DNA of 36,444 bases from Salaquimonas sp. GTDB taxonomy: Bacteria > Pseudomonadota > Alphaproteobacteria > Rhizobiales > Rhizobiaceae. Where the stretch lies: positions 1 to 36,444 of the forward strand of contig JAJDOK010000009.1 in NCBI GenBank assembly GCA_022340185.1, written 5' to 3'. Shown here one piece after another: positions 1-8,904 of this stretch; the stretch's first letter is position 1, and each line of letters begins with the position of its first letter. A program made the position numbers and the translations under genes. Under the pieces are notes generated by a model that did not search any database, was not told the DNA's origin, and saw nothing but the letters and a program-made list of their open reading frames with translations.

Positions 1-1
1 G

Positions 2-661
2 GACATGCCTCTTGGCGCCAGTGAAATCGAGGCGATTGAGCGCGAACTGGTCGAGCGCAACGCCCTGGACGAAGGCGGGGTCTATATCCAGCCGGGACGC
101 GGCGCCGCCGACCGCGATTTCGCCTTCCCGAAACAGGTGGCGCCATCGCTCGTCATGTTCACCCAGGCGAAGAAGCTGATCGACAATCCGGCTGCCGAGA
201 AGGGTCTTTCCGTCATCACCCTGCCGGACATCCGCTGGCAGCGCCGCGACATCAAGACGGTGCAATTGCTCGCCGCCTCGCTCGCCAAGCAGGCCGCGCT
301 CGACGCCGGCAGTGACGATGCCTGGCTGGTCGAGAACGGTTTCGTTACCGAGGGCACGTCCAACAACGCTCATATCGTCAGGGACGGAAGGCTGATCACC
401 CGGCCGTTGTCGAACGAGATCCTGCACGGCATCACACGGCGCGCCATGTTGCGGCTGGCGCAGACGGATGGCGTCGGGATCGAGGAGCGGCCGTTCACGG
501 TGGCCGAGGCCCAGGCGGCCGACGAAGCCTTCATCACCTCGGCGATGACCTTCGTTCTGCCGGTGGTGAAGATCGACGGCAAACCGGTCGGTACCGGCAG
601 GCCGGGACCTGTTACCGGACATCTGCGTGCGCTCTATATCGAAGAGGCGCAAAAGGCATGA
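2..661 (+). CDS. Class IV aminotransferase, D-amino-acid transaminase-like (5' end outside window)
   Basis: This is the 3' part of a PLP-dependent fold-type IV transaminase; the frame is open to the window edge, so the true start lies upstream and the first ATG at 5 is probably internal. Counting from that ATG, the Schiff-base lysine is K84 in RRDIKTVQLL and the cofactor-binding glutamate is E115 in VTEGTSNNAHI. Their spacing of 31 is close to the 32 I recall for Bacillus D-amino-acid transaminase. About 60 N-terminal residues are missing. The family moves an amino group between D-amino acids (or branched-chain or aminodeoxychorismate-type substrates) and 2-oxo acids in the cytoplasm. TEGTSNN favours the D-amino-acid branch; the exact substrate is inference. 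The stop overlaps the next start codon by 4 nt (ATGA at 658-661), so translation of the two is probably coupled. Confidence 0.85.
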   Translation, partial: DMPLGASEIEAIERELVERNALDEGGVYIQPGRGAADRDFAFPKQVAPSLVMFTQAKKLIDNPAAEKGLSVITLPDIRWQRRDIKTVQLLAASLAKQAALDAGSDDAWLVENGFVTEGTSNNAHIVRDGRLITRPLSNEILHGITRRAMLRLAQTDGVGIEERPFTVAEAQAADEAFITSAMTFVLPVVKIDGKPVGTGRPGPVTGHLRALYIEEAQKA

Positions 662-2064
662 CGCCCGGGGAGTTCCGCAAATGGTCGGTTCGGGCAGCCG
701 AATGGGGTGTGGATTATCGCTCCGGTCTGCGCGAGCGCCCGGTGCGCGCCCAGACCGCGCCCGGCGAAATCGCCGCGCAAATCCCCGATGCCCCGCCCGA
801 AGCCGCCGAGGCGATGGAGACGATCTTCGCCGATTTCGAGAAGATCATCCTGCCCGGCATGACGCATTGGCAGCATCCGCGTTTCTTTGCCTATTTCCCG
901 GCCAATGCCGCGCCGGCCTCCGTCGTTGCCGAGCATCTGGTCAACGCCATGGCGACCCAGTGCATGTTGTGGCAGACCTCACCGGCGGCGACCGAACTGG
1001 AGACGAGGGTCCTCGACTGGCTGAGGCAGGCGGTCGGCCTGCCCGATGGCTATTCCGGCGTCATCCAGGATTCGGCTTCGTCAGCGACACTTGCCGCCAT
1101 CCTGACCATGCGCGAAAGGGCGCTTGACTGGTCCGGCAACACCAAGGGACTGGCCGCGCATCGCCAGGTCCGGATCTACGGTTCCGGCGACGCCCACACG
1201 TCCGTCGACCGGGCGATCTGGATTGCCGGCATCGGCGAGGAAAATTTCGTGCGCATCCCGGTCAGGGGCCGGCGCCGTGCGATGGACTTGGCCGTACTCG
1301 AGGAAGCGATCCGTGCCGACCGTGCCGCCGGTCTGCTGCCGGCCGGCATCGTCGCCTGCGTCGGCGCCACCGCCGTCGGCAGCACCGATGACGTGGCTGG
1401 TATCTGCGGGATCGCCGAACGCCATAACCTCTATGTCCATGTCGACGCGGCCTGGGCCGGTTCCGCGATGCTCTGTCCGGAGTTCCGCGATTTGTGGGCC
1501 GGTGCCGAACGCGCCAATTCGGTTGTCCTCAACCCGCACAAATGGCTCGGCGCGCAATTCGACTGTTCCGCCCATTTCCTGCGCGAGCCGGAAAACCTGG
1601 TGCGCACGCTGGCGATCCGTCCTTCCTATCTCGATACGCATGGTCGCTACGGCATCCTGAACTATTCGGAATGGTCGGTGCCGCTCGGTCGCCGCTTCCG
1701 CGCGCTGAAACTGTGGTTCCTCATCCGCGCTTATGGGCTGGAAGGCCTGCGCGCGATGATCCGCAACCATGTCGGCTGGTCGCAGCGGCTGGCCGAACAC
1801 CTGCGTGCCGAACCCGGCTTCGAGATCGTCAGCGAGCCGATCCTGTCATTGTTCTCCTTCCGTTATCTGTGCGACGGCGAGAACCCGGATGAAACCAATC
1901 GTCGCCTTCTTGCTGCGATCAACGATGACGGGCGCATCTATGTGACCCAGACACTTCTGGATGGCAAATTCGTCATCCGCTTCCAGGTTGGCCAGTTCGA
2001 ATGCGATGAAGCCGACATCGGCACCGCGTTCGATGTGATCACCGAACTCGCCCGCGCGCTCTGA
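658..2064 (+). CDS. Group II PLP-dependent amino-acid decarboxylase (aromatic-L-amino-acid decarboxylase type)
   Basis: A 468-aa protein of the DOPA/tryptophan decarboxylase family, close to the usual 470-500 aa. It removes the carboxyl group of an L-amino acid (aromatic by family) to give an amine and CO2. Visible landmarks: the N-terminal THWQHPRFFAYFP block (about 69-81), H180 in GSGDAHTSVDRA as the PLP-stacking histidine, VDAAWAG at 262-268 with the aspartate that contacts the pyridine nitrogen, K295 in LNPHKWLGAQFDCS forming the Schiff base, and SVPLGRRFRALKLWF, very like animal AADC. No signal peptide; cytosolic. It starts inside the stop of the class IV transaminase, which suggests the two act on related substrates. 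The precise substrate cannot be read from sequence. Confidence 0.9.
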   Translation: MTPGEFRKWSVRAAEWGVDYRSGLRERPVRAQTAPGEIAAQIPDAPPEAAEAMETIFADFEKIILPGMTHWQHPRFFAYFPANAAPASVVAEHLVNAMATQCMLWQTSPAATELETRVLDWLRQAVGLPDGYSGVIQDSASSATLAAILTMRERALDWSGNTKGLAAHRQVRIYGSGDAHTSVDRAIWIAGIGEENFVRIPVRGRRRAMDLAVLEEAIRADRAAGLLPAGIVACVGATAVGSTDDVAGICGIAERHNLYVHVDAAWAGSAMLCPEFRDLWAGAERANSVVLNPHKWLGAQFDCSAHFLREPENLVRTLAIRPSYLDTHGRYGILNYSEWSVPLGRRFRALKLWFLIRAYGLEGLRAMIRNHVGWSQRLAEHLRAEPGFEIVSEPILSLFSFRYLCDGENPDETNRRLLAAINDDGRIYVTQTLLDGKFVIRFQVGQFECDEADIGTAFDVITELARAL

Positions 2065-2158
2065 CTTCTGCTCTCGCGCGAAGCGGCGATGCCGGTTTTG
2101 GAGCATCGCGCCGTCACCATGCGCTATAGTGATATGGAAGTTCCACGAGATAGCGCAA

Positions 2159-3577
2159 ATGTTCCTGTCCGTCTTCGACATCTACAAGATCGGCATCGGC
2201 CCGTCCTCGTCCCACACCATGGGACCGATGAGCGCGGCGACACGCTTTCTCGACGAGATCGCCAATGGCGACTGGCCGCGTCCGCATGGCGCCGGTGTCG
2301 CCCGCCTCGAGGTCTCGCTGCACGGTTCGCTCGCCTTCACCGGCATCGGCCATGCGTCCGACCGCGCGGTGATCCTCGGCCTCGCTGGTGAACGACCCGA
2401 CACGGTCGATCCCGACCGTATGGACGCAATCGTCGAACGGGTGACGCAGACACGGCAGGTCGAGCCGCAAGGCCATCCCGCCTACCGTTTCAACCCGGAA
2501 ACCGATCTGGTGCTGGATCGAAAGACCCCGTTGCCGGGCCATGCCAACGGCATGCGCTTTTCCGCCTTCGACCAGCACCGCCGTCTGTTGCTGACCCGCG
2601 TCTATTTTTCGATCGGCGGCGGTTTCGTTGTCACCGACACCGAACTGGAGGCGATGAAGGCCAAGAAGAATCCGCCGGTGCAGAAGGACGTGCCCTTTCC
2701 CTTCCGCAATGCCGCCGAAATGCTGGAGATGGCGGCGAAATCGAAGCTGTCGGTTTCGGCGATGAAGCGCGCCAACGAGGAGGCGCATATGAGCCGCGAG
2801 GAACTCGATGCCGGCCTCGACCGCATCTGGGCCTCGATGCGCAGCGCGATCGAGCGCGGCATTTCGCGCGACGGCATCATGCCGGGCGGGCTCAAGGTGC
2901 GCCGCCGCGCCCGAGCCATCCACGACAAATTGCAGGACGAGTGGAAGCAGAATCGCCACAACCCGCTGCTCGCCAATGACTGGCTCGCCGTCTACGCCAT
3001 GGCGGTCAACGAGGAGAATGCATCCGGCGGCAGGATCGTCACCGCGCCGACCAATGGGGCGGCCGGTGTCGTGCCGGCGGTGCTGCGCTACTACATCCAT
3101 TTCCACGAGGACGCCGATAAGGCCGGCGTCCGCGATTTCCTGCTCGCCTCGGCGGCGGTCGGTGGCATCATCAAGCACAACGCCTCGATCTCCGGCGCCG
3201 AGGTCGGCTGCCAGGGCGAGGTCGGCTCAGCCTCCGCCATGGCCGCCGCGGGTCTTGCCCAGGTCATGGGTGGCACGCCCGAACAGGTGGAAAACGCCGC
3301 CGAGATCGCGCTCGAACACCATCTCGGCATGACCTGCGATCCCGTCGCCGGCCTCGTTCAGGTGCCCTGCATCGAGCGCAACGCGCTCGGCGCCGTCAAG
3401 GCCGTCACCGGCGCCTCGCTGGCGCTGAAGGGCGACGGCCAGCACTTCGTCCCGCTCGATTCGGCCATCGAGACCATGCGCCAGACCGGTCTCGACATGT
3501 CCGACCGCTACAAGGAAACTTCCGAAGGCGGGCTGGCGAAAAACGTCTATGTGCCGGTCAACGTCCCGGAGTGCTGA
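2159..3577 (+). CDS. sdaA: L-serine ammonia-lyase (iron-sulfur L-serine dehydratase)
   Basis: Converts L-serine to pyruvate and ammonia with a [4Fe-4S] cluster. The 472-aa protein has the fused beta and alpha domains of the single-chain type. The N-terminus [20 protein letters not shown] is the family hallmark, so I place the start at ATG 2159 and not at the upstream GTG 2129, which would add ten non-family residues. Three conserved cysteines that should hold the cluster are C351 (GCQGEVGSA), C393 (GMTCDPVAG) and C404 (QVPCIERN). [16 protein letters not shown] and [12 protein letters not shown] are also typical. The Shine-Dalgarno is weak (GAGA about 10 nt upstream). It runs convergently with putA, with 6 nt between the two stops, and fits the amino-acid-catabolism setting. 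Confidence 0.95.
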   Translation: MFLSVFDIYKIGIGPSSSHTMGPMSAATRFLDEIANGDWPRPHGAGVARLEVSLHGSLAFTGIGHASDRAVILGLAGERPDTVDPDRMDAIVERVTQTRQVEPQGHPAYRFNPETDLVLDRKTPLPGHANGMRFSAFDQHRRLLLTRVYFSIGGGFVVTDTELEAMKAKKNPPVQKDVPFPFRNAAEMLEMAAKSKLSVSAMKRANEEAHMSREELDAGLDRIWASMRSAIERGISRDGIMPGGLKVRRRARAIHDKLQDEWKQNRHNPLLANDWLAVYAMAVNEENASGGRIVTAPTNGAAGVVPAVLRYYIHFHEDADKAGVRDFLLASAAVGGIIKHNASISGAEVGCQGEVGSASAMAAAGLAQVMGGTPEQVENAAEIALEHHLGMTCDPVAGLVQVPCIERNALGAVKAVTGASLALKGDGQHFVPLDSAIETMRQTGLDMSDRYKETSEGGLAKNVYVPVNVPEC

Positions 3578-3583
3578 TCGTCG

Positions 3584-6500
3584 TCACGAAACCGCCGCCA
3601 GCAGCGAGGCATTGCCGCCGGAAGCCGTCGTGTCCTCGCTGACCGAGCTCTCGGCGTAAAGCATGAAGAGGTCGCCCTTGCCGGTGATCACCGGCACGCG
3701 CCGCCCTTTCTTCTCCGCCAGCATGATCCTGAGTTCCCGCGAGGCTTCGCCATCCACCATCACGGCGGCGAGCCGGTCGTCCTCCAGCGCCTGCTCGAAG
3801 ACGAGGTCATCGGCACCGGTCGCGATCACCGTGTTGCCGGCATTCCTCGCCAGTCGCGCCTGCTCCTTCTGGCGTTCCGATCCCGGGCTGAGGCAGGCGA
3901 TCAGACCGCGCGGGCGCAGGCCGTAGGAATTCTTTTCGCCCGTCGGACCGGGCAGGAGGCGTGGCGCCGTATCAAACGAAGCATCCTGCGGCATGGCGGT
4001 TATGTCCCCGCCTTGCGATGGCTTCGAAAGCCGCATCAAATAGAGCGGACCGCCGGCCTTCGGTCCCGTGCCCGACAGTCCCTCGCCACCGAAAGGCTGC
4101 ACGCCGACCACCGCGCCGATCTGGTTGCGGTTGACATAGATATTGCCGATATGGGCGCGTGAGCAGATGTGGTCGATGCGCGTGTCGATACGGCTGTGGA
4201 CGCCGAGCGTCAGCCCGTAGCCCGCCGCATTGATGTCGTCGACGATGCGGTCGAGATCGTGCGCCTCGTATTCGACGACATGCAGTACCGGGCCGAAGAT
4301 TTCCCGTTTCAGATCCTTCATCGAATCGAGCCGGAAGGCGGCCGGCGCCACGAAGGTGCCGTTCACGCAAGTCTGAGGCAGGTCGAGCCTGAACAACAGA
4401 CGAGCCTGCGCTTCCAGCTTCTCGCAATGTTCGGTGATGACGCGCCGTGCCTCCTCGTCGATCACCGGGCCGACATCGGTCGCCGGCTGCCACGGCATGC
4501 CGATACCGAGTTCGCGCGCCGCGCCTTCCAGCATTTCAAGAAGCACCGGCGCCACATCCTTCTGCACGAACAGGATGCGCAATGCCGAACAGCGCTGGCC
4601 GGCGCTCTGAAAGGCGGAGGCGAGAATATCGCGCACCGCCTGTTCGGGCAGCGCGGTCGAATCGATGATCATCGCGTTGAGCCCGCCGGTCTCGGCGATC
4701 AGCGGCGCGGTATAATTACCGTTGCGCGCCATGGAGATGTCGATCAGCCGTGCCGTCTCGGTCGAGCCAGTAAAGACAATGCCGCAGGCGCGCTTGTCAC
4801 CGGTCAGCGCCGGGCCGATCCTTGCGCCATCGCCCTGCACCAGCGTCAGCACGCCTTCCGGCAGACCGGCCTGCACGAACAGCTCCACCGCGCGCGAGGC
4901 GATGAGTGGCGTCTGCTCGGCGGGCTTGGCGACGACGCTGTTGCCGGCGGCGAGGCTGCCCGCGACCTGTCCGGTGAAGATCGCCAGCGGGAAGTTCCAC
5001 GGCGAGATGCAGACGACCGGGCCGAGGCCGTTTCGCGCGCCGAGTTTTTCCCGCGCTTCCGCCGCGTAGTAGCGCAGGAAATCGACGGCCTCGCGCACCT
5101 CCGCGATGGCATCGAATCGCGTCTTGCCCGCTTCGCGCACGGCGAGCGCCATCAGTTCGGCGGCATTTTCCTCGTAGAGATCGGCGGTTCTTTCGAGGAT
5201 CGCCGCCCGTTCGCTAACCAGCGTGGACGACCATGCGGCGAAAGCCATCTCGGCCTTGCTGACGGCCGCCTTGGCCTCCGCCGCGTCGGCGTCGCGCAGA
5301 TGGCCGACAATGTCGCTACGGTCGGCCGGGTTGGTAATGGCGCGGCCTTCCCCGTTGCCCCATTGCTTCTGTGCAAATGGCGCCATCGCCGCGTCGAGTG
5401 CTTCGAGTTCCGCCGGGTCGTTCAAATTCCAGCCGCGCGAATTGCGCCTTGTCTTGCCATACAGATCGCATGGCAGCGGGATCGCCGGATGCGCCAGCGG
5501 TTCGGCCGCTTCCACTACCGCTACCGGATCCGCGGCGATTTGTTCCGGCGGCACGGCCTTGTCGAGCACCTGGTGGACGAAAGAGGAATTGGCGCCGTTT
5601 TCCAGCAGCCGCCGCACCAGATAGGCGAGCAGGTCCTTGTGCACGCCGACCGGCGCATAGATGCGGCGCCGGTAGCCATCGCTCGACCGCGCGATCTCGT
5701 GCATGGCCTCGCCCATACCATGCAGGCGCTGGAATTCGAACCGCGCGCCTTCAAGCTGGCTGGCCATGTGGTCGATGGCCGTGATCGAATGCGCATTATG
5801 CGAGGCGAATTGCGGATAGATGCGGTCCGTCATGCCAAGCAGCTTGCGCGCGCAGGCGAGATAGGCGACGTCGGTCGTCTCCTTGCGTGTGTAGACCGGA
5901 TAGCCGGCAAGACCGAGCACCTGCGCATGCTTGATCTCGCTGTCCCAATAGGCGCCCTTGACCAGCCGCACGGAAACGCACCGGTCCAGTTCCCCCGCCC
6001 TTGCGTACAGCCAGTCGAGCACCTGCGGCGCGCGGCGCAAATAGGCCTGCACCACGACACCAAAACCGTTCCAGCCGGCGAGCGCGGGATCGGCCATTAT
6101 CGCTTCGATGACGTCAAGCGACAGGTCGAGCCGGTCGTCCTCTTCCGCGTCGATGGCGATCGGTGTGTTGACGGCTTTCGCCAGCCTGACAAGTTCGGTG
6201 ACGCGCGGCGCCAGTTCCGCCATGACCCGCCTGCGGTTGACCGTCTCGTAGCGCGGAAAAAGCGCCGACAGCTTGACCGAGATGCCGGAATTGTCGTGCG
6301 GGTCGCTCCTGTCTGCCTGTTTGCCGATCGCCGAAATCGCCGTCGCATAGGACGAGAAATAGCGTGCCGCGTCGCGCGCCGTCCTCGCCGCCTCGCCAAG
6401 CATGTCGAAGGAATGCAGATAGCCGTCATCTTCAGCCGGCTTGGCATGCACCAGTGCTTCCTCGATGCTGCGGCCGAGCACGAACTGCTTCCCCATCAGC

Positions 6501-6994
6501 TTCATCGCCTCGCCGACGGCGCTGCGCGCGACCGGTTCGCCGAGGCGCTGCACCACGCCGCGCATCACGCTTGTCAGATCCTGAGCCTGCGCGGGAATCG
6601 TGCGGAATACCTTGCCGGTCAGCATCAGCGCCCAGGTCGACGCATTGACCAATGCGGATTCGGCGTGGCCCAGATGGCGCGCCCAGTCGCGCTCGCCGAT
6701 CTTGTCGGAAATCAGCGCGTCGAGTGTCTCGGCGTCGGGCGTCCTCAGATAGGCTTCGGCGAGGCACATCAGCGCCACGCCCTCATCCGTGTTGAGACCG
6801 TATTCGGCGAGGAACTTCTCCATCATCCCGGCGCCGCACTCGGCGCGGATGCGGGTCACGAGGTCGGCCGCCTTGTGTGTGATCGTCTCGCGTTCACGGG
6901 TATCGAGCGCCAGCGTCTTCAGCAGATCGGCGGTGCATTCGGCTTCCGGCCGCAGCGTGGCCTCACGGATTTTTTCGCGCAGCATGTCGCTCAT
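3584..6994 (-). CDS. putA: Bifunctional proline dehydrogenase / L-glutamate-gamma-semialdehyde dehydrogenase
   Basis: Oxidises proline to glutamate in two steps (FAD-dependent PRODH, then NAD-dependent P5C dehydrogenase), with electrons passed to membrane quinone. From the ATG at 6994 (AGAGG about 8 nt upstream) it has 1136 aa; an in-frame start at 7057 would invade the putR promoter and is less likely. The PRODH domain covers about 170-470, with RLVKGAYWDSEIKHAQ, YPQFASHNAHS and YRRRIYAPVG. The ALDH domain covers about 550-985, with SPWNFPLAIFTGQ, GNSVVAKPAEQTP, general base E768 in LIAETGGLN and nucleophile C802 in SAGQRCSALR. A C-terminal extension ends in TTASGGNASLLAAVS, the conserved motif of PutAs with a C-terminal domain. 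There is no N-terminal ribbon-helix-helix domain, so it is bifunctional and control must be external, by the divergent putR. Confidence 0.97.
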   Translation of the reverse strand: MSDMLREKIREATLRPEAECTADLLKTLALDTRERETITHKAADLVTRIRAECGAGMMEKFLAEYGLNTDEGVALMCLAEAYLRTPDAETLDALISDKIGERDWARHLGHAESALVNASTWALMLTGKVFRTIPAQAQDLTSVMRGVVQRLGEPVARSAVGEAMKLMGKQFVLGRSIEEALVHAKPAEDDGYLHSFDMLGEAARTARDAARYFSSYATAISAIGKQADRSDPHDNSGISVKLSALFPRYETVNRRRVMAELAPRVTELVRLAKAVNTPIAIDAEEDDRLDLSLDVIEAIMADPALAGWNGFGVVVQAYLRRAPQVLDWLYARAGELDRCVSVRLVKGAYWDSEIKHAQVLGLAGYPVYTRKETTDVAYLACARKLLGMTDRIYPQFASHNAHSITAIDHMASQLEGARFEFQRLHGMGEAMHEIARSSDGYRRRIYAPVGVHKDLLAYLVRRLLENGANSSFVHQVLDKAVPPEQIAADPVAVVEAAEPLAHPAIPLPCDLYGKTRRNSRGWNLNDPAELEALDAAMAPFAQKQWGNGEGRAITNPADRSDIVGHLRDADAAEAKAAVSKAEMAFAAWSSTLVSERAAILERTADLYEENAAELMALAVREAGKTRFDAIAEVREAVDFLRYYAAEAREKLGARNGLGPVVCISPWNFPLAIFTGQVAGSLAAGNSVVAKPAEQTPLIASRAVELFVQAGLPEGVLTLVQGDGARIGPALTGDKRACGIVFTGSTETARLIDISMARNGNYTAPLIAETGGLNAMIIDSTALPEQAVRDILASAFQSAGQRCSALRILFVQKDVAPVLLEMLEGAARELGIGMPWQPATDVGPVIDEEARRVITEHCEKLEAQARLLFRLDLPQTCVNGTFVAPAAFRLDSMKDLKREIFGPVLHVVEYEAHDLDRIVDDINAAGYGLTLGVHSRIDTRIDHICSRAHIGNIYVNRNQIGAVVGVQPFGGEGLSGTGPKAGGPLYLMRLSKPSQGGDITAMPQDASFDTAPRLLPGPTGEKNSYGLRPRGLIACLSPGSERQKEQARLARNAGNTVIATGADDLVFEQALEDDRLAAVMVDGEASRELRIMLAEKKGRRVPVITGKGDLFMLYAESSVSEDTTASGGNASLLAAVS

Positions 6995-7042
6995 ACCTAT
7001 GCCTCTGGCCAAAGAAGGATACCAAATGTGACTGCCATACTC

Positions 7043-7055
7043 GCAATTTATTTGC
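7043..7055. promoter_or_regulatory. Candidate PutR (Lrp-type) operator in putA-putR intergenic region
   Basis: The 76-nt divergent region contains the inverted repeat GCAA-TTTAT-TTGC, with perfect 4-bp arms around an AT-rich centre, 15 nt before the putR ATG. AT-centred short palindromes are typical Lrp/AsnC sites. Assignment to PutR rests on its position. Confidence 0.4.
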
Positions 7056-7070
7056 AAAAATCACCAAAGA

Positions 7071-7592
7071 ATGACAGAAAAGCAGGAAATATCTCTACAC
7101 ACTGTCATTCGCGCGAAAATGCAGACTGATCTGGACGCCACCGACCGCAAGATACTTCGCGCGCTGCAGGCCAATGGCCGTATCACGGTCACCGAATTGG
7201 CCGAGGCCGTCAACCTGTCGAATACACCCTGCACCGAGCGCATGCGCCGGCTCGAGCGCGAAGGCTTCATTCGCGGCTTTGCCGCCAGGATCGATCCGCT
7301 AATGCTCGACCTGTCGGTCACGGTCTTCGTGCAGGTGGTGCTGGAACGAACCACGACCGGCGTGCTCAACCGCTTCGGAAAAGAGGTCCGCCGCATTCCG
7401 GAGGTCGAGTCGGCCCACATGATCGCCGGCAATTTCGATTATCTGCTCAAGGTCCGGGTCCGCGACATGGTGCATTACCGCAAGATACTGGGCGATCGTA
7501 TTGGCACGCTGCCCGGTGTGAGCCAGACCCACACCTTCGCGGTCATGGAAACGGTGAAGGAAAACGCCGGTATCGACCCGGCGCTGATCTGA
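7071..7592 (+). CDS. putR: Lrp/AsnC-family proline-responsive regulator of putA
   Basis: A 173-aa Lrp/AsnC regulator. The N-terminal winged helix-turn-helix (about 19-75) contains LDATDRKILRALQANGRITV and LAEAVNLSNTPCTERMRRLE; the C-terminal RAM ligand-sensing domain (about 80-165) includes GNFDYLLKVRVRDM. In alphaproteobacteria a divergent Lrp-type PutR activates putA in response to proline, and this arrangement matches exactly. An internal ATG at 7119 (MQTDLDATDR) is a possible alternative start because the family motif begins there; neither start has a strong Shine-Dalgarno. Its stop is 2 nt from the convergent NTF2-like gene. Confidence 0.9.
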   Translation: MTEKQEISLHTVIRAKMQTDLDATDRKILRALQANGRITVTELAEAVNLSNTPCTERMRRLEREGFIRGFAARIDPLMLDLSVTVFVQVVLERTTTGVLNRFGKEVRRIPEVESAHMIAGNFDYLLKVRVRDMVHYRKILGDRIGTLPGVSQTHTFAVMETVKENAGIDPALI

Positions 7593-7594
7593 TC

Positions 7595-8050
7595 CTAAGC
7601 CTGAGCTCGCTGCTGCAGCGTATCCTGCGCCTCCGCCATACCCGTATCGGGCAGATCCATGTTGTGCATGAGCATGAGCGACCATCGGTCACCTTCGCAT
7701 GTGGCGAGCAGGTTCATGAGACCGCGCCGCGCCGGCCATTCATTGCCATGCGGATCACGCGCACCGGTCATGTGCCAGTTCACGTCGATGGCGGCGACAT
7801 CCGGCCGGACCCAGCGGATATCGATACCGGTTTTGGAAAGCGTGCTCTTTGCGAACATGGTTTCGAAGATCGGCGCGTGAAACTTCTCTATTTCGTCCCG
7901 GCCATGCGCCCGCATGCCGAACACATTGGTGAAATCGGCATCGTCCGAAAAAGACGCCGCGAATGCATGGGCATCATGCACGTTCCACGCCGTGAGCAAG
8001 GCGTCGACCAGATTGTCGACCGCACCGTTGGATTGGTTGTATGATGACAT
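7595..8050 (-). CDS. NTF2-like protein, SgcJ/EcaC (SnoaL-like) type
   Basis: A 151-aa protein of the cone-shaped NTF2-like fold; the pattern DNLVDALLTAWNVHDAHAFA...FSDDADFTNVFGMRAHGRDEI is typical of the SgcJ/EcaC group. These proteins are small dimeric hydrolases, isomerases or ligand binders; no catalytic residue assignment is possible here. I start at ATG 8050 because GAGG lies 8 nt upstream; a longer frame from 8077 would run into the shared operator. It is divergent from the MarR gene across a palindromic site and so is probably its target. Confidence 0.75.
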   Translation of the reverse strand: MSSYNQSNGAVDNLVDALLTAWNVHDAHAFAASFSDDADFTNVFGMRAHGRDEIEKFHAPIFETMFAKSTLSKTGIDIRWVRPDVAAIDVNWHMTGARDPHGNEWPARRGLMNLLATCEGDRWSLMLMHNMDLPDTGMAEAQDTLQQRAQA

Positions 8051-8067
8051 AGTCAAGCCTCGCTGAT

Positions 8068-8086
8068 TAGTATGCATGCCATACTA
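8068..8086. promoter_or_regulatory. Palindromic operator between NTF2-like and MarR genes
   Basis: A perfect inverted repeat, TAGTATG-CATGC-CATACTA, with 7-bp arms and a 5-bp spacer, the size expected for a MarR dimer. The 9-mer ATGCCATAC recurs at 8092-8100, 16 bp after its first copy at 8076-8084, adding an extra half-site. It sits 17 nt upstream of the NTF2-like ATG and 25 nt upstream of the proposed MarR GTG, so one dimer could control both genes. Confidence 0.65.
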
Positions 8087-8111
8087 TCTGGATGCCATAC
8101 GGAAATGTCAA

Positions 8112-8555
8112 GTGCCTGAAGCCTACACCCAGTCCCTGCTGCTCTATGCCTATCAAGAGAGTGCAAGAAAGCTGACCCGCTATCTGCGCGAAAAGGGTCA
8201 CACTTCGATCAGGCCGAAACACGGCGCGGTGTTTGCCAATATCGATCGCGACGGTGCGCGGGCGACGGTGCTGGCCGAACGTTCAGGCATGGGAAAGGCG
8301 GCGATGGGCGAACTGATCGACGAGTTGGAACGCCTTGGCTATGTCGAGCGCCATCCCGATCCCGCGGACCGCAGGGCAAAGATGGTGATGCCAACGCAAC
8401 GGGCGCTCGAAGTAACGCGCCTGGTCCATCGCTTCAATGGCCGTCTGGAGGCCAGTTACCGGGAGCTGCTCGGCGATGCCGCCTATGAGACGTTTCGCGA
8501 TTCGCTCGCGCGGATCGTCCCCGATGGCGGCGGCATGCAGCCGCGCATCAAATGA
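8112..8555 (+). CDS. MarR-family transcriptional regulator
   Basis: A winged helix-turn-helix regulator of 147 aa from the proposed start. The recognition region RATVLAERSGMGKAAMGELIDELERLGYVERHPDPADRRAK is a textbook MarR DNA-binding domain, including the D-x-R-[AS]-K wing. The first ATG in frame (8076) lies inside the palindromic operator and has no Shine-Dalgarno. GTG 8112 has GGAAA 7 nt upstream and leaves the operator in the promoter, so I prefer it. It likely represses itself and the divergent NTF2-like gene and releases on binding a small, probably phenolic or hydrophobic, ligand. The ligand is unknown. Confidence 0.88.
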   Translation: MPEAYTQSLLLYAYQESARKLTRYLREKGHTSIRPKHGAVFANIDRDGARATVLAERSGMGKAAMGELIDELERLGYVERHPDPADRRAKMVMPTQRALEVTRLVHRFNGRLEASYRELLGDAAYETFRDSLARIVPDGGGMQPRIK

Positions 8556-8604
8556 CCCTGCACTTTCTCGGTTATGGAGTAAGGTGGAGAGATGCCGGGT
8601 TTGG

Positions 8605-8904
8605 CTAAGGCTTGTAGAGCCGCAGCGGCTTGCTTTGCTCGCGCCTGATCATCCCTTTGGCTTCCAGATCGAGCTGTGCGGCCTTGAGCCACCATCCCGC
8701 TTTCTCTCCGCCCGGAAAGAGATCCTGTGGAAGCGCTGGGAGCAGTTTCATCTTCGCTTCTGCAACAGTGATACCGGGCTTGCCGGTGGGCAGTACAGAC
8801 AGAAGCGCATCGCGCATGGCTTCGTATTTTGCCTTGTCGACACGATGGACGTGGCCGGGCGAGGCAACATTCTCGATTTCGATCCTGTCAGTTTTCGATG
8901 CCAT
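8605..8904 (-). CDS. Small conserved protein, DUF6958-like
   Basis: A 99-aa soluble protein. The pattern IEIENVASPGHVHRVDKAKYEAMR, then LPQDLFPGGEKAGWWLKAAQLDLEAKG, then a basic end resembles what I remember of the DUF6958 family; this is from memory and unverified. No catalytic motif, signal or membrane segment is visible, and the function is unknown. It overlaps the 3' end of the upstream GFA-like gene by 17 nt on the same strand, so the two are probably co-transcribed. Confidence 0.7.
   Translation of the reverse strand: MASKTDRIEIENVASPGHVHRVDKAKYEAMRDALLSVLPTGKPGITVAEAKMKLLPALPQDLFPGGEKAGWWLKAAQLDLEAKGMIRREQSKPLRLYKP

Noticed and set aside
2114..3178. 354-codon open frame on the minus strand
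   Set aside because: Shadow of sdaA; no domain and Arg/His-rich composition.
4169..7129. 986-codon open frame on the plus strand
   Set aside because: It is the antisense shadow of putA. The product is rich in Arg/His/Gln with no domain, while the minus strand carries full PRODH and ALDH motifs.
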